A program made the translations under genes and the position numbers. Under the pieces are notes generated by a model. It was not told the DNA's origin. It searched no databases and saw only the letters and a list, made by a program, of their open reading frames with translations. From Aspidiotus rigidus (taxonomy: Eukaryota; Arthropoda; Insecta; Hemiptera; Diaspididae): a stretch of 64,000 nt of DNA. How positions within the stretch are numbered: position 1 is the first letter of the stretch; each line of letters begins with the position of its first letter. The stretch is taken from assembly GCA_035079385.1 (NCBI GenBank), contig JAVHKY010000016.1:6247501-6311500 (forward strand), read 5' to 3'. Positions 36,116 through 47,270 of the stretch are shown piece by piece.

Positions 36116-37677
36116 CAGGGTGTCTACTGGCAAGTGAAACAACCAAAAGCAAGTAAATAGCAATTATTTACTTGAGGGGGCATCCGAGCATGTAAATAGG
36201 ATCCTTTTGCACTAGGAGCAACCAAAAAACGGAAAAACGGGGGAAAAACTTCAGTACTGCATATATATCTATAGAATTGTGAAGCGTTCTGGAGAAATTG
36301 AGCAATTGGGCACTGTCTGATCATTATTAAAATCTATAGTTCTGACTTCTGAGTTCACCTCAAAAGAAAGTTACTGTCATACTTGTAGATTAATAATTTC
36401 CTATACCTTTCTAATTTTGTTCTTATATTATAATAATAATTTTGGTGATTGGAGAGGTCGTGTTTCTTATCTATTGATATGTGGGTGATTCTACCGAGAT
36501 AATCATATTTTGTGTTCCAGTTAATATAGAGTACTCAAATGCGATTCTTCCAAAAAAAAAAACTTCCATCATGTAGAGGAAAGATTCCTCTACATACCCA
36601 ATGTATCAAAATCCACATAAAATATCAATTACGGAAAATGAGATTAAGTGGGTAAAATGTCCATCGTCGTGGATGTCTCAGCCTAGAAATATAACTTTAC
36701 TTAAATTTTTTCAGAAACAACGATCACAATTTCTTGGAGTTTGAATGAAAAATATATGAGATTAAGACTTGTTCTCACATCCCTACTGAGTTTTTGGTCT
36801 AAAAACGTTTTCATTTCCTTAAAATCAAATTATGTTATCTTGTATCTGACAATTTGGTCCATCGTCGTGGACAACTTTCAGTGGTGTGTCAGCATTAATA
36901 ATTTTTCATTCCGAACTTTTTAAAGAGGTCACACTGATAGATTCTGCTCCCCACTAATAGGTTCACACCTAAAAAAATCAATAATCTGTATAGTGAATGT
37001 TTCTACCTCATTTCAACTGTGTAAAATGAAAATTCCATTTTTAATTTAGTCCAACCGTCGTGGACCCTATTCTGTGGAGTGCTTTATCAATTCTGACACC
37101 AAAATCGTGGTTAATCTTAGCTAAATCGTGTTACATTCCACTAACGATTGTCAAATTTTCGATCTGGAGAATGGTCCTGGTAGGTAATGAAATGAACATG
37201 ATTTTGTCTAACGCCGTGGTCGTTTTTTTTTTGTCTTTCGTCGTGGCTGTATCATCCATGGCGAAGGACATTTATCTATTGTCCATCGTCGTGGATGTGT
37301 ATTTACCTATGTTGTCCATCGTCGTGGATAGAACAATTTTCAAAACCTCTTTACATCCCCCTCCCAAATTTTAAGCATGTTAATGATTACTAGCATTTTC
37401 TGCTACCTACCTCCTACCACCTTACATCAAAAAATTATGAAAAAATGATGCTTCAAAAAAAAAAAAGAATTTCAAATATGGCTATCTCGGTAGAATTACT
37501 CATGTAGTCTTGAATAAAAACTAAAAAAATCATCTTACGATTTGTCTGGGAGCTGCCCCTTTGTCAAGGCGCGCAACATCAAGGGTTTTCGCCTGACAAT
37601 TGAGGATTTTTTTTGTGGTATGCGAGTAGCAAGTAAATGGCATCCTTTTTCATTTCATTTTTCTAGTAGACATCCTG
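36116..37677. mobile_element. Element T, copy 3 (1,562 bp)
   Basis: The termini are CAGGGTGTCTACTGG and CTAGTAGACATCCTG, the latter with one change in the right terminus. AAAAA flanks both sides (36111-36115 and 37678-37682), a 5-bp target duplication. It differs from T1 at about five sites in its left third and at many sites in its right half (for example GTGTGTCAG, TGGAGTGC, CTAACGATTG, GTCTAACG). This identifies it as an older, independent insertion and one parent of T2. The TCCATCGTCGTGGA motifs are conserved. Confidence 0.9.
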
Positions 37678-37682
37678 AAAAA

Positions 37683-38244
37683 TCGATTTATAATCAATTT
37701 AACTATGCAGAACTATTTTCCATCATTTTTTGCCCTCCTGAAGTTGACAGTATTTCCGTTTGAAACTATCCACAATCACTCAATTTCACCCGCGCAAGTA
37801 ATTTTGCAGCGCCATCTAGTGCAGGTTTGAACCACAATTTCATTCGTGAGTTTTTTTCTTCTAACTTCAATCCGTTGGCTCGTTTCGATTATGGTTGATA
37901 GAAGTTAATATTTCAAGAAAAGATCCTCGAAATTTCTCATTCTTGGTTTTTATTTTGAGAGATGAGTGGGGAGACATCACTTCATTGAGAATTTTTTGCT
38001 AACGTTTCCTGTGAAAACGAGGTTATTTTGAGCAATTTTTTTTGTTGCGTGCACCTTGTGTACTACTGAAAAATCCTTGGTTCTTTAGGAAGTCAGCACA
38101 TCAGGGGAGGGTAAAGTAGACTGACCGAAAAAAATCTCAAATTATTGAATTTTTTTGGGGGGGATATGAGGAATGCATTATTTATGCATGTTCCAGAATT
38201 TCGTTGTTGGCTTTCTTCTCTCATCATGCCAACTTCTTTCCACT
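37683..38244. other. Unique sequence between T3 and the MULE element
   Basis: About 560 bp without repeats, transposon ends or a credible reading frame. It includes a T-rich and G-rich stretch near 38140-38162. Confidence 0.5.
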
Positions 38245-38253
38245 AATTTTCTG

Positions 38254-39298
38254 CGTGCCCGTTCAATTCGCCGCGGACGATTCGCCGCGGCCGGAGACCC
38301 CGATATTCGCCGCGGAGCCAACTCGCCGCACATACAAATAGCTGCAATGTAGATCACTAGGAGTAAAGATATTTTAATAGCCGATTTTACAGATTTTACG
38401 AATGAATATGAAATATTTACAAATTGTGAGCAATTCCCCGTAAAAACGATAGCATTTCGCGATTTTGGAAACTAAAACGACGGCGCGAAGCCGATTGTCT
38501 GATGAAACGTATTTCTTTTTTTTTGCGGGGGGAGGCAGACCGGTCTCTCCTTGCGTGAATTCGATATCCCTCGTCTTTTGGCACTTCTTTAAGGTGTTGA
38601 TGAACATCCATATAGACGGATGCGCGCAATTAAATTCTCCTTGAATCTTATGGTGGCCTGCCTCCGCATGATTATTGGTTATTCGTGCGTCGCCATCAAT
38701 TGTTCTTTGATGCACATTCCACCACTCCCGTTTGAAACGCGGCTCCTTCCTGGATCTTCGTGTCCGTCGACCCACGTAATAATCTTTCACGTAATCCAGG
38801 AGGTTCTCCAAACGAGGGTCAAGGTACTCTTGTAGTTCTTCAAAAGCGTTGGGGACGTCATCGAGTGGTACGAAGGCGAGGGCTACGATCATTCGTACAT
38901 GCAAATTGATTCTTGCGTCGTTTTCGTACAGCGTTTGTAGGTGGAATTTGCGGACGTGCTTCTGCACGTTTCGGGAGAAGTGAAATAGACAGCCGGCGAT
39001 TGTTGCGGATGGGAAAACGGAACGGAAGGCTTTAATGACGGCCAATTCGTAGTCGCACGAAAACGAGAAATCTCTGTCCTGCACTCCTAACTCGGCGACG
39101 GCTTCGAATAATGCGCGATACGTTCGTCCCGCTTTATCCGGAAGAAGGGCGTACTGCATAGGATGCGCCCATCCAAATTTTTCCTTGCCTAAACTTTTTT
39201 CCGCGGCGTATTGCAGCGGTGGCGAGTTGGCACCGGCGGCGAGTCGTGTGCGGCGAATCGTCCGCGGCGAATTGTCCGCGGCGAGTTGTATGGGCACC
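38254..39298 (-). mobile_element. MULE-type DNA transposon, 1,045-bp deletion derivative
   Basis: The element is bounded by CGTGCCCGTTCAATTCGCCG and, in reverse complement on the right, GGTGCCCATACAACTCGCCG. A perfect 9-bp direct repeat, AATTTTCTG, lies on both sides (38245-38253 and 39299-39307). Nine-base duplications are characteristic of Mutator-like elements. Both ends carry repeated TTCGCCGCGG words at about 14-bp spacing (38267, 38281; 39262, 39276 in complement). The interior encodes the C-terminal two thirds of a MULE transposase. The 5' part of the gene is gone, so the element is non-autonomous. Confidence 0.92.
38374..39165 (-). pseudogene. MULE transposase, N-terminally truncated
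   Basis: The frame is open from 39300 to the stop at 38374 (308 codons). It starts without ATG, and the first roughly 45 codons are only translated terminal repeat. Transposase similarity starts at HPMQYALLPDKAG (about residue 46). Visible MULE features are the second catalytic aspartate in SFSCDYELAVIKAF (D83), the CxxH motif in GCLFHFSRNVQ (C104, H107), the tryptophan-rich EWWNVHQR (about 192-199) and the catalytic glutamate in NNHAEAGHHKIQG (E213). The first catalytic aspartate and any N-terminal zinc finger are absent, so it should not be able to cut DNA. The frame is otherwise undamaged, which suggests a fairly recent deletion. Confidence 0.88.
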
Positions 39299-39307
39299 AA
39301 TTTTCTG

Positions 39308-39689
39308 TAAGCCCTTGGTTGCTTCTCCTAGTACTGATTTTCTCGACCCTTCTTCATGACCATCCTAGGGTGGACGTTTGTCAGTGAGTAGATATGTACT
39401 CTGTTGTTGTCAATTTGAAAGATTTTCTCCCAATTCTGGACAGAAATCAGCCTGATGACGTCATTCTACGCCAAGTTTGAGGTGCAAATGCAGCCATCAG
39501 CTGAAGACACAATTCTACACAACACGGGTGCACATCCTGTTTCCTTTTTCTGGTGTCTTCTCTGAGGTAGACACAGATGCGCGACAAATGGAGGAGGGGG
39601 ATTTTCTGGCTCATAGTACTGCGATTGAATTGTTCGATCATCTTCCGAAACTCTTTCTTTCAGTTTACAATCAGTTTGTCGTACGTAAA
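39308..39689. other. Unique sequence, no gene recognised
   Basis: Overlapping short frames on both strands (39447-39641 minus, 39477-39779 plus) have no motif. No repeat structure was seen until 39690. Confidence 0.45.
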
Positions 39690-39974
39690 TTGTTGGGCTA
39701 CCACTGCACTAAAGTCTACCAACACCACGCTTGTTTTCTGTTGAGGCAAGGTCATCAAGCACCTTCTTGTGGGTGGTGACCACAAACAAAAGTTGAAGTG
39801 TTTCAGTAAATGAGTACTGCTGGTGGGCTACCGGTACATTGCAGTCTATCAACATCACGTTTGTTATCTGGTGAGACAAGGTCCTCAAGCTTAGGAAAAA
39901 TACTGTTTGTGATGTTTACAGTTTGAAATATAGGGAAAAGGTTGAAGGGTTTCAGTAAACGAGTACTGTTGGAG
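39690..39974 (+). repeat. Degenerate tandem repeat, about 130-bp unit, roughly two copies
   Basis: GGGCTACCACTGCACTAAAG (39695) recurs as GGGCTACCGGTACATTGCAG (39825). GTTGAAGTGTTTCAGTAAAT, then GAGTACTGCTGG (39792), recurs as GTTGAAGGGTTTCAGTAAAC, then GAGTACTGTTGG, from about 39941. The copies are noticeably diverged. Confidence 0.8.
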
Positions 39975-40253
39975 TCTTGTGTTTTGATCCGCTGAAAAAG
40001 ACTGAAAAAAGTGAACGCCTTTGGAGCAATGGATGTACAGATCAGTGGAAAGGACTTGATCTGTCTTCTGACGCAGCAAAAATTTAAGAAAGGAGGAATT
40101 TTGTTGACGAAATCAAAATTTCGAATGAGAAAAGAATAGGGCAAGTGTAGTTCACGGACCAGCAACAAACACCTCTCTCGTCTCTAGTGTGCAAAGCAGA
40201 GCAAAAAGTGACACGACGAAAAAAGATGTAAAAGCTTAATTTCTTCAACAGTT

Positions 40254-40300
40254 GTCTCCCTCTCTCTCTCTCTCTCACACACAAACACGCACACACACAG
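40254..40300. repeat. (CT)n(CA)n compound microsatellite
   Basis: A TCTCTCTC run of about 20 bases passes directly into an interrupted CACACA run. Confidence 0.9.
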
Positions 40301-42146
40301 GTGCCGTGATCCCCCAAAGCTTACAAAGATTTCGCTCCCCCCCCCCAAAAAAAAGAAGCCCCCCCGATAATGTTACGAGAACAAAGGAAAAAACCGCCCC
40401 CTAAATTTCCTACGAAGAATCATCTTCAAGAAAATGGCCTCACGGCACCCCTGCTTTCTCTCTCTCTCCCTTTGTCAAAACAGCTGTTTAATCCATCCTT
40501 TTCCCACTTCTGGACCCTCAATCTAATAAGTATGGAAGACTCAACTAGATTACCCAGTGTTGTGTGTAAGCTTGATTTACTGAAATCGCTAAAAGAAGCA
40601 CTCGTTTCCTGTGATTTAAAGAACATCAGTCGCGTGAATTCATTTTGTCCTTGGCCTTGATTGGAGTTTGATTTGTAGCCAGTTATTTTTAAACAGGGTG
40701 GTTGAAAATATTCGGTGAGAGAATTGTCGAATTCGGATTCCTTTTGTTCTTAGCTCTAGTTCGTTTCTAATTTGGAACGAGTTATTTTTAAAGAAAGTAT
40801 CGATTGAGAAGATCGCGACAAAATCAGCGCTGATACGAGTACTGATTGAAGAACACATTTTACCAATTTTTCGTGTGTAAAGAAAAGCGATGTCTGAAAG
40901 TGAAGGGAGTTGAGACACTTCCACTTGTTTGAACATCGAGATTTTCGTAGCGCTATCCGCCTATTTTTATCGGCAGAATTCATACAACAATAATTTTTCT
41001 ACTGCCCTAGACGGGGGTATTTTTGTTCAAAGCGATTTCTCCATGAGGCTGGGACCTATGCGGATCGCAATTTTTCCAATTTTAGTTCGCTCACTCCTCG
41101 TCTCCCATTTTTGAAAGAAAGGCCCTTAGTATACCGTTCTTATTAATTTTTCTAGATGAACTGAAACGTGAGCGTCTGACAAATTTTGTCACTTCAGTAT
41201 GCATCCTACCTGTGCGTAACAAGCCAGTCAAATTTCAATCGTATAAATCATTCAAATACTTAACGACGGTTCGATTCGTTAAAGCGTGTCTGCGAATCAT
41301 TGGATTAAAAAATATTTCTGACCGAATTGAATATAAATGGCGTGCCGTTGGCTCAATTTAAATTTGTATCGGTCGATCGAGTGGTTTTCAAAGTACGTCT
41401 CGCCCATTTCTGGCGGTGGATACTGTGTACGACGTATTTCTCCGAAAATTTTTATCGGTTTAGTTCACCATAACGCGATTATTCGTCGAAGATAGCTGTT
41501 GTGAGAAATGACATTCGGGAATGTCAATCGTTAAAATTGTACACGTCTTACAATATTAATACGACGCCGTGCTCGGTATACAGTTGTTAATGAGAAAATC
41601 GTATTTATCAATTTGCACAAATATTGGGCGACTGTTGTAGAGTATTTCCGATTAGGATGCCTTTTGGAAGAAGTTTTAGACTTTTCCCGCATAGATTTGG
41701 TGGATGTTCGTAGGTTAAATTTCTCGAATTTTTTTCACAAAGTAGAATTTGAACTCTGAATTTCTTCTTAATTCTTTACCTATAGCGTGTGTACAGAATC
41801 GTATAAGAAGAGTGTCACTTCGCTTCAGGTCGCGTATGCAGTTACATTGTGTGCTGTTGCCTGGTTTCATATAAATGGAGACCATTCGCGCAGCAGCGGA
41901 GGCATATAATAAGACTCGGCGAGCGATTTTTTTTTTTTTTTTCTCATTCTTTCTTCATAATCGTTGCTCGGTAAAAAGAAAGACGTACACGAATGGTAAT
42001 GTCTGAATTCATGTTTCACTGGCTCTCAGATCTTGGACTGCTCTCGGTTCACAGTGAGCTGTGCACAGGTGATTCTCGGTCGCACTTCTCGTTTCATCAG
42101 TGTCTGGTTTTTTTAGCATCATTATCATTTTGTACTGTTGTTGAAC

Positions 42147-42361
42147 TGCTGCTGTTGTTGTTGTTGCTTTCTCGAACGTCGTCGTCGTCAGTTTTAAAAC
42201 ATAGTTGAGTCCGGCATACGAACTATACAAGAGGAGTACTGCAGAGTGCTCCGGGATTAGCTGGCGATGATGGTGTGTACCGCTACCCGCTGGAAGAGAA
42301 CACGTGATCGCTAGTTTCGCGTCGTCGTCGTCGTCGACCCACCTCCTCCTCCTCCTCCTCT
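42147..42361. repeat. Cluster of trinucleotide microsatellites
   Basis: Short CTG/TTG, GTC and CTC triplet runs occur within 215 bp, separated by unique sequence. Confidence 0.85.
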
Positions 42362-44096
42362 TATGTGGATAGCACAGCCGTAAAAAAATAAGAACGTCTT
42401 CCGTGTTAGGTCTTTTACAAACTCGGCTCGGTGGAAGAAGAGGAATTATAACCGAGCGAATACGACGTTTACCTGTATACATCATCGGTGTACTGAAACT
42501 GAATAGTACGATGATGATAAAGCGTTCAGTAATGAGAAGTTTTTATATGTACTTGGAATTCCGCGCAGGAACCTCGTATGGTACAGTCCGGTGTGTACCT
42601 GATCTCTCACGACGAGGTTTCTGATTGTCATACCTTTAAGAGGATTTTTCAATATACATATATATATGTACTATAGATTTCATAATAGGCAGTCGTATTT
42701 AAGAAATTAAGCATTCGAAATATCGAAATGGAACGGTCGAGATGTATAGCGGCAACAGGTTAAAGTTCATCGCCAGAAGTGCGGAGAGAAGGTGGAAGAG
42801 AATGTTTCGGAATTCGGAGTCCGACGACTCTCGTCGTCAAATAGTGTAAATCTATTCTTCACTCTTTCGAATGGTGTAATAATTTGCTGGTGAAACGGAG
42901 AAAACTGCACGAAGTCAATGGCCGAACGATTTTCATTTCTTAATGAAGTTTCTAGGTTCGACGATGTTACCTAATTGTATTTCTCAGAAATCTCGAACTC
43001 TGTTGAGGATTTTTCTTTGCAGCAAAATGTCGATCGTCTTATTATGATGTACAAGTATGATATAATAATTTTACGTATGTGTTTTTGTATTATGTAATTG
43101 AGGTGTACAATACACATCAAATTACATGTGAAATAATTTACAGTCAATTAATGAAAATACTTTCATATACCGAGACGTCAATATTAATATTCGATCAGGA
43201 AATTGTTTTAAAAAGATTACTGAGAGTATTTTTTTGAAATTTCAATAGCTTTCGATCGAGACCAATCGAATTGAGAAGATAGAATAATCGCAATCGGAGG
43301 TTGTCGCTAGCTAAAAGTTGAGTATAAATGACATCATCGGAAAATGAATTCAATTTTCGGTCTATTTTTGAAACAAGTTTGCTCGGATTTTCTTGTGTTG
43401 AGTCATTTGTCTCAGCAAAATCTCTGTTTCCCGTTTTATATGGTACCTCCTACTTGACAATTATTAGTATCGCTTTAATTAGAAAAGTCAAAGCCCCCGA
43501 TATCAGTAGTCGAAAGAGGAAAAGTTCTGGCGTCATTTTCATTGCGTGGAATGAGTGATTGTGAGAGTGAATGACTTCATGAAATGAAAAATTATCTTTC
43601 GCAGGGACAAATCCATGCAAGAACCCCTTTCCTCTTATTGAAAAAATTGATGTTGTCCTAAATCCACGTGTACTTTTTTTGTAAAATTCGATGCTTCACT
43701 TCGAGCCACGGAATTCCATCCAAGAACGTAATGTGCTTTTTGAAATTGGAAAAATCCTGAACTTTTGTAAATATCGAGAGAATTATTCTTTGAGAGAGTG
43801 ATGCACTTTCAAATACCGAATACTAACATGAAGGCCGAGCTTTAGAATGCAAGTCGTTTCTGGTGCTCGTAATGAATGACCTTGAGTGTGGATGACGTCA
43901 CACAAATGTTTTGAGAAAATATAAACATCACGTATTGTGAGATATCGTCTTGATGAATTTTTTTTTAAACTTGGATAAATTTTTGCAGCTGACATAGCTC
44001 TTTTTTAGTCTTGTCCAAGAACTTCGCCTTAAGTAGTCTAGTTGTTGAGGACTCGTATAAGCAGCAAGTAGTTAAAATTGAGGATCCTACTCTTAA

Positions 44097-44207
44097 TAGG
44101 GAGCTCGAGAGCGGGTAAAATGGATACCCGATGTGTTGTTAGTTTAGTGTAAGAGTGGGCCTTAATTTACTTGATACACTACACGCAGTCACCCACTCTC
44201 GAGCTCC
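44097..44207. repeat. Short inverted repeat, about 18-bp arms
   Basis: GGGAGCTCGAGAGCGGGT (44100-44117) pairs with ACCCACTCTCGAGCTCCC at about 44190-44208 with one mismatch. An inner TAGTGTAAG and TACACTA pair extends the structure. It may be a MITE fragment. Confidence 0.55.
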
Positions 44208-44209
44208 CC

Positions 44210-46050
44210 ACTCTAACAACAGGTGAATAACCGTCGAGTAATATTGTTAATCGCTGATGTGAGTATTACACTGTCCAAATACTCGAAAGTTGAGTAACCA
44301 ATATGGCGACGACTGTAATTGTGAGGTTGAAGACCTGCGAATAAAGATGGACAAAGCTCAGAATGAACGACCTTGATGATAAATGACGTCATACAAAACT
44401 TGTAGAAAATCATTTTTCGGAACACGTGCTGGAACCCTCCGCTTTTTTCTTGACCCTTGCCGCAGTTGATCCAGCAATAATACCAAATTCATGCGAATGA
44501 TCTGCAACAATTCAGAATAATGCATTGGAACAGTATAGTAACAGTATTCGAGACACTAAAAATACGTTCTCTAACAGTATCTTGTTATTTCTTGGGTAAT
44601 AGTGTCGAAATAAACTTTCGATCATTCCACAAACTTTGTTTATGATCTCTATCATTACGTTATTCGAAATATTTAGCTCTAGTGCTGAGATCAAATCATC
44701 CTAACATATGCAACCTCTATAATGAAATTTCAATCCTCTTATTTTTGGTAAATGAAGGCTTTCACTGCTGAGCAAATCATGGCAATTATTATACAAACTA
44801 ATACTAGATTTTCTAAATGAATGAAATCCCTTTTCAACAAGATATCGAATTGAAAGCTTGTAGTTGTTGGACCATTTGAATTTTATCTTTTGGACCTTAC
44901 GCGTCATGAGGACTGGTAATGCTAAGAATTTCAAACTTCGAGCTATTTTGATGTTTCGATGCCTCTGAAGAAGAAAACTAATTTGCATGTCTTTCGGTGT
45001 CTCATAACTTTCCATCCTCCTCGCATCAAGTTGTATTGGCGAGAGAGGGACTTTTGAAAATTTCGGCTGTTCTTGAGTTGTATAAGAGGAGGAGGGGGGG
45101 GGGGGGGTGAGCCAGCTATACAGGGGAAAAAATGAAGACTTCGACTTCGAAGTAATTTGTGCGAGGCGATGAGCTTGAAAAAATTTCCAATTATCGAGCA
45201 ATAATAAGAGGACATGATGAAATTTTCATTTCTAATCTGTGTAGAAGAGGAAGACGACCTAGGATAATCCTCATTATGAAGGAGGGTGTGGGAAAATTTT
45301 GACCTAATGATCGATCGTAATTTAATATCAACTTTAAAATCGATCTCAATCGTTTATCGAGATATAAAAATCCACCCTTTAAAACGAGCTCCCTGGTCAC
45401 CAAAAGGCTGTTTTTTGGGACTCAGGTGTGACGGCGCACATTTACATCCTAAAGGCGTCACAAGACGAATTCTGCACTCCTAGTGGCTGATTGCCGTCAC
45501 AATTACATCACAAGTTACCGTCACAGTCGTCACAAGTCTCTTATTGACCATTCTCTTACAACGGGTAGATACTGAAAGAGAACCTGCGAGCAGCGGACAG
45601 AATGAATTGCGAATTCTTTCGATGATCAGATTCCATGTATTGCGGTGAAATAAATACGTAAAGTGAGTTTTATTCTGATGTAGGCCAGGATTACCCGTTG
45701 TCAAGGTCAATAAGCTCACCAAGGGAGGTGAGGGTTTCCTTTCTTGATTCTAGTGACCAAGTCTCTGTGGCTTTTCTTGGAATTTATCGTGGATTGTTCG
45801 AAACACCGGCCAGCTACGCGAAGAGGGTGGGACTTGGCGTTATCTGTTTTGGGTCATTCAGCGTGTATTGTATAAAATCTTGAACCTTAATGAGGACGGC
45901 CCAGAATATATCCTTGAAATTGTCGCACACCTCGCTGGAACCAAAATTATGTGACCCCTCGCCAAATTCTCGATCACGAAAGAGAATGATGATGGAACAA
46001 CGACAGACCCACTTTCAGGTCATTGCAAGTGAGATTTGTACTTGAGATCT
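44210..46050. other. Unique sequence with a G14 run; no gene recognised
   Basis: A 14-G run lies at 45094-45107. Satellite-like words occur (CTTGAAAAAATTTCC near 45175). The 166-codon minus-strand frame at 44701-45201 crosses the G run and these words, so it is not convincing as a protein. Confidence 0.45.
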
Positions 46051-46125
46051 TCATCTTAGCGTGGGAATGGTTTTAACGATTGCTTTGCATGAGAGAGGTT
46101 CCAGATTCAAACCCCACTAGAAATG
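46051..46125 (+). repeat. tRNA-Ala(UGC)-like relic
   Basis: TTAGCGTGGGAATGGTTTTA followed by GCTTTGCATGAGAGAGG and CCAGATTCAAACCCC follows the order of a tRNA-Ala: A box, TTTGCAT anticodon loop with UGC, then B box. The acceptor stem is not preserved and the T stem is poor. It is more likely a tRNA pseudogene or SINE head than a functional tRNA. Confidence 0.45.
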
Positions 46126-46435
46126 AGTTGAAAATTGGCGTTTTACCATTTTATATGCTCATAAGACTTGGAAAAACCATCACGAAAACCCTTTACGGTT
46201 TCTGTCTCACCTAATGATGACATCAGTGATCTTGACCAACTTTAGGGACTTATTAAAATTTGGTACACTAGGCTCCAATTTGCGAACTTCGAAAAATTTC
46301 GAGCTGTGTTAATTTCTAAGTTGGTAATATATCAAACTAAACTAGGCTCAGCTATTTAGTCCAACATTCTCCTGATATGTAGTAAACGAGGGCCAGAGAG
46401 AGAATGCGAAGCGTGTCATAGGCCTAAACCAGGCT

Positions 46436-46728
46436 CAGGGTGTCTACCAATCGATAAACCCTATAAAAGTCCAACATTTGAAAAATGGCCTATTAAACTC
46501 AATAAAAGTTCATTAATTTCATTCTTGACCCAATAAAAAAATTGAAATTTGAATTCTTAGATTGAGTAGGATTTTTTGTGTAATTTTTATGGCATTTCAA
46601 GGTAAATTTTCAAGTTCAGAGGAGGTTCGGACTACCTAACACCCCCCCCCCACTACACCACTGGAATTATGGTTTTGTGGAACATCGTTTAAGAACCCTA
46701 TAAAAATCCAATTTTGTTAGACACTCTG
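46436..46728. mobile_element. 293-bp MITE with CAGGGTGTCTACC ends (CTATAAAAGTCCAA family)
   Basis: The left end CAGGGTGTCTACC is followed by CCCTATAAAAGTCCAA. The right end contains CCCTATAAAAATCCAATTTT and GTTAGACACTCTG. In this family AATAAAAGTTCA words repeat inside the left end. No matching target duplication was seen, perhaps through decay. Confidence 0.75.
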
Positions 46729-46922
46729 TAGACTGCTTAGGCGAAAGAGTGGAGCAAGTGACCTAGTCAGCGTAATTTGCAGTATACTAGATTTATACTA
46801 GGACAAGAATGAACCCGTGAGCCACTCAGCCCAATATACAGTATACTAGATTTATTGTAGCCTAAGAATTGCCCATCTGCTAGTTACCGAATACTGGAGT
46901 CATACCAACGAAGATCAGAAAT

Positions 46923-47270
46923 AGGGGGCGTCCATAAATTACGTGAGGCGATTTTTGTGATTTTTCGACCCCCCTCGCCCCTCTTATCTCGCGTGAGATT
47001 TTCCAAAATGTGTATTCCTGCTTTAAATACGTTTATCTGTGCTTAATTGCGTTTATGTATTTAAAAAAACGTAATTGTCTTGATCACATTTTATACCTAA
47101 TCAAAAAGGACTAGTTTTTATTAAATTTAAGCCAGTTTGGCAATATTTTAGAATGTATTTGTATCAGAAAAAAATTACGTGAGATTTGTCGGCACCCCTC
47201 CTCCCCCCTCATGTGAGTTTTGGTGAGCCTTGACTGGACCCCCCCCCCCAAAAAAAAAAAGGCCTCACAG
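46923..47270. mobile_element. Probable MITE-like repeat with GGGGGCGTCCATAAATTACG start
   Basis: The start GGGGGCGTCCATAAATTACG with GTGAG and a following CGACCCCCCTCGCCCC resembles a common class of insect MITE, recalled and not searched. A second ATTACGTGAG occurs at about 47174, close to another C-rich stretch ending at CTGGACCCCCCCCC (about 47240). The right boundary is uncertain and no target duplication was seen. Confidence 0.4.

Larger units (their letters stand above)
39975..44089. other. Mostly unique sequence with simple repeats; no gene recognised
   Basis: Contents include a (CT)n(CA)n microsatellite at 40254-40300 and an imperfect direct repeat of about 99 bp at 40643-40795 (GAGTTATTTTTAAA-type words). 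A CpG-rich part runs from about 41.2 to 42.9 kb, with (TGT/TGC)n at about 42147-42170, (GTC)n at about 42320-42337 and (CTC)n at about 42341-42361. TATA-like words (CATATAAATGG near 41870 and CATATAATAAG near 41902) lie there. The composition is like the block at 17-18.9 kb. No exon can be defended, and the 158-codon minus-strand frame at 42009-42485 runs through the triplet repeats. Confidence 0.45.

Noticed and set aside
19430..37677. T copies as LTRs of a large retrotransposon with X as the body
   Set aside because: T has inverted CAGGG/CCCTG termini and its own 5-bp duplications. X encodes no gag or pol and contains unrelated nested MITEs, and T2 is a T3/T1 mosaic.
42009..42485. 158-codon minus-strand frame
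   Set aside because: It runs through CTC, GTC and CTG triplet repeats and gives low-complexity sequence without a recognisable motif.
44701..45201. 166-codon minus-strand frame
   Set aside because: It crosses a G14 tract and satellite-like words; no conserved features.
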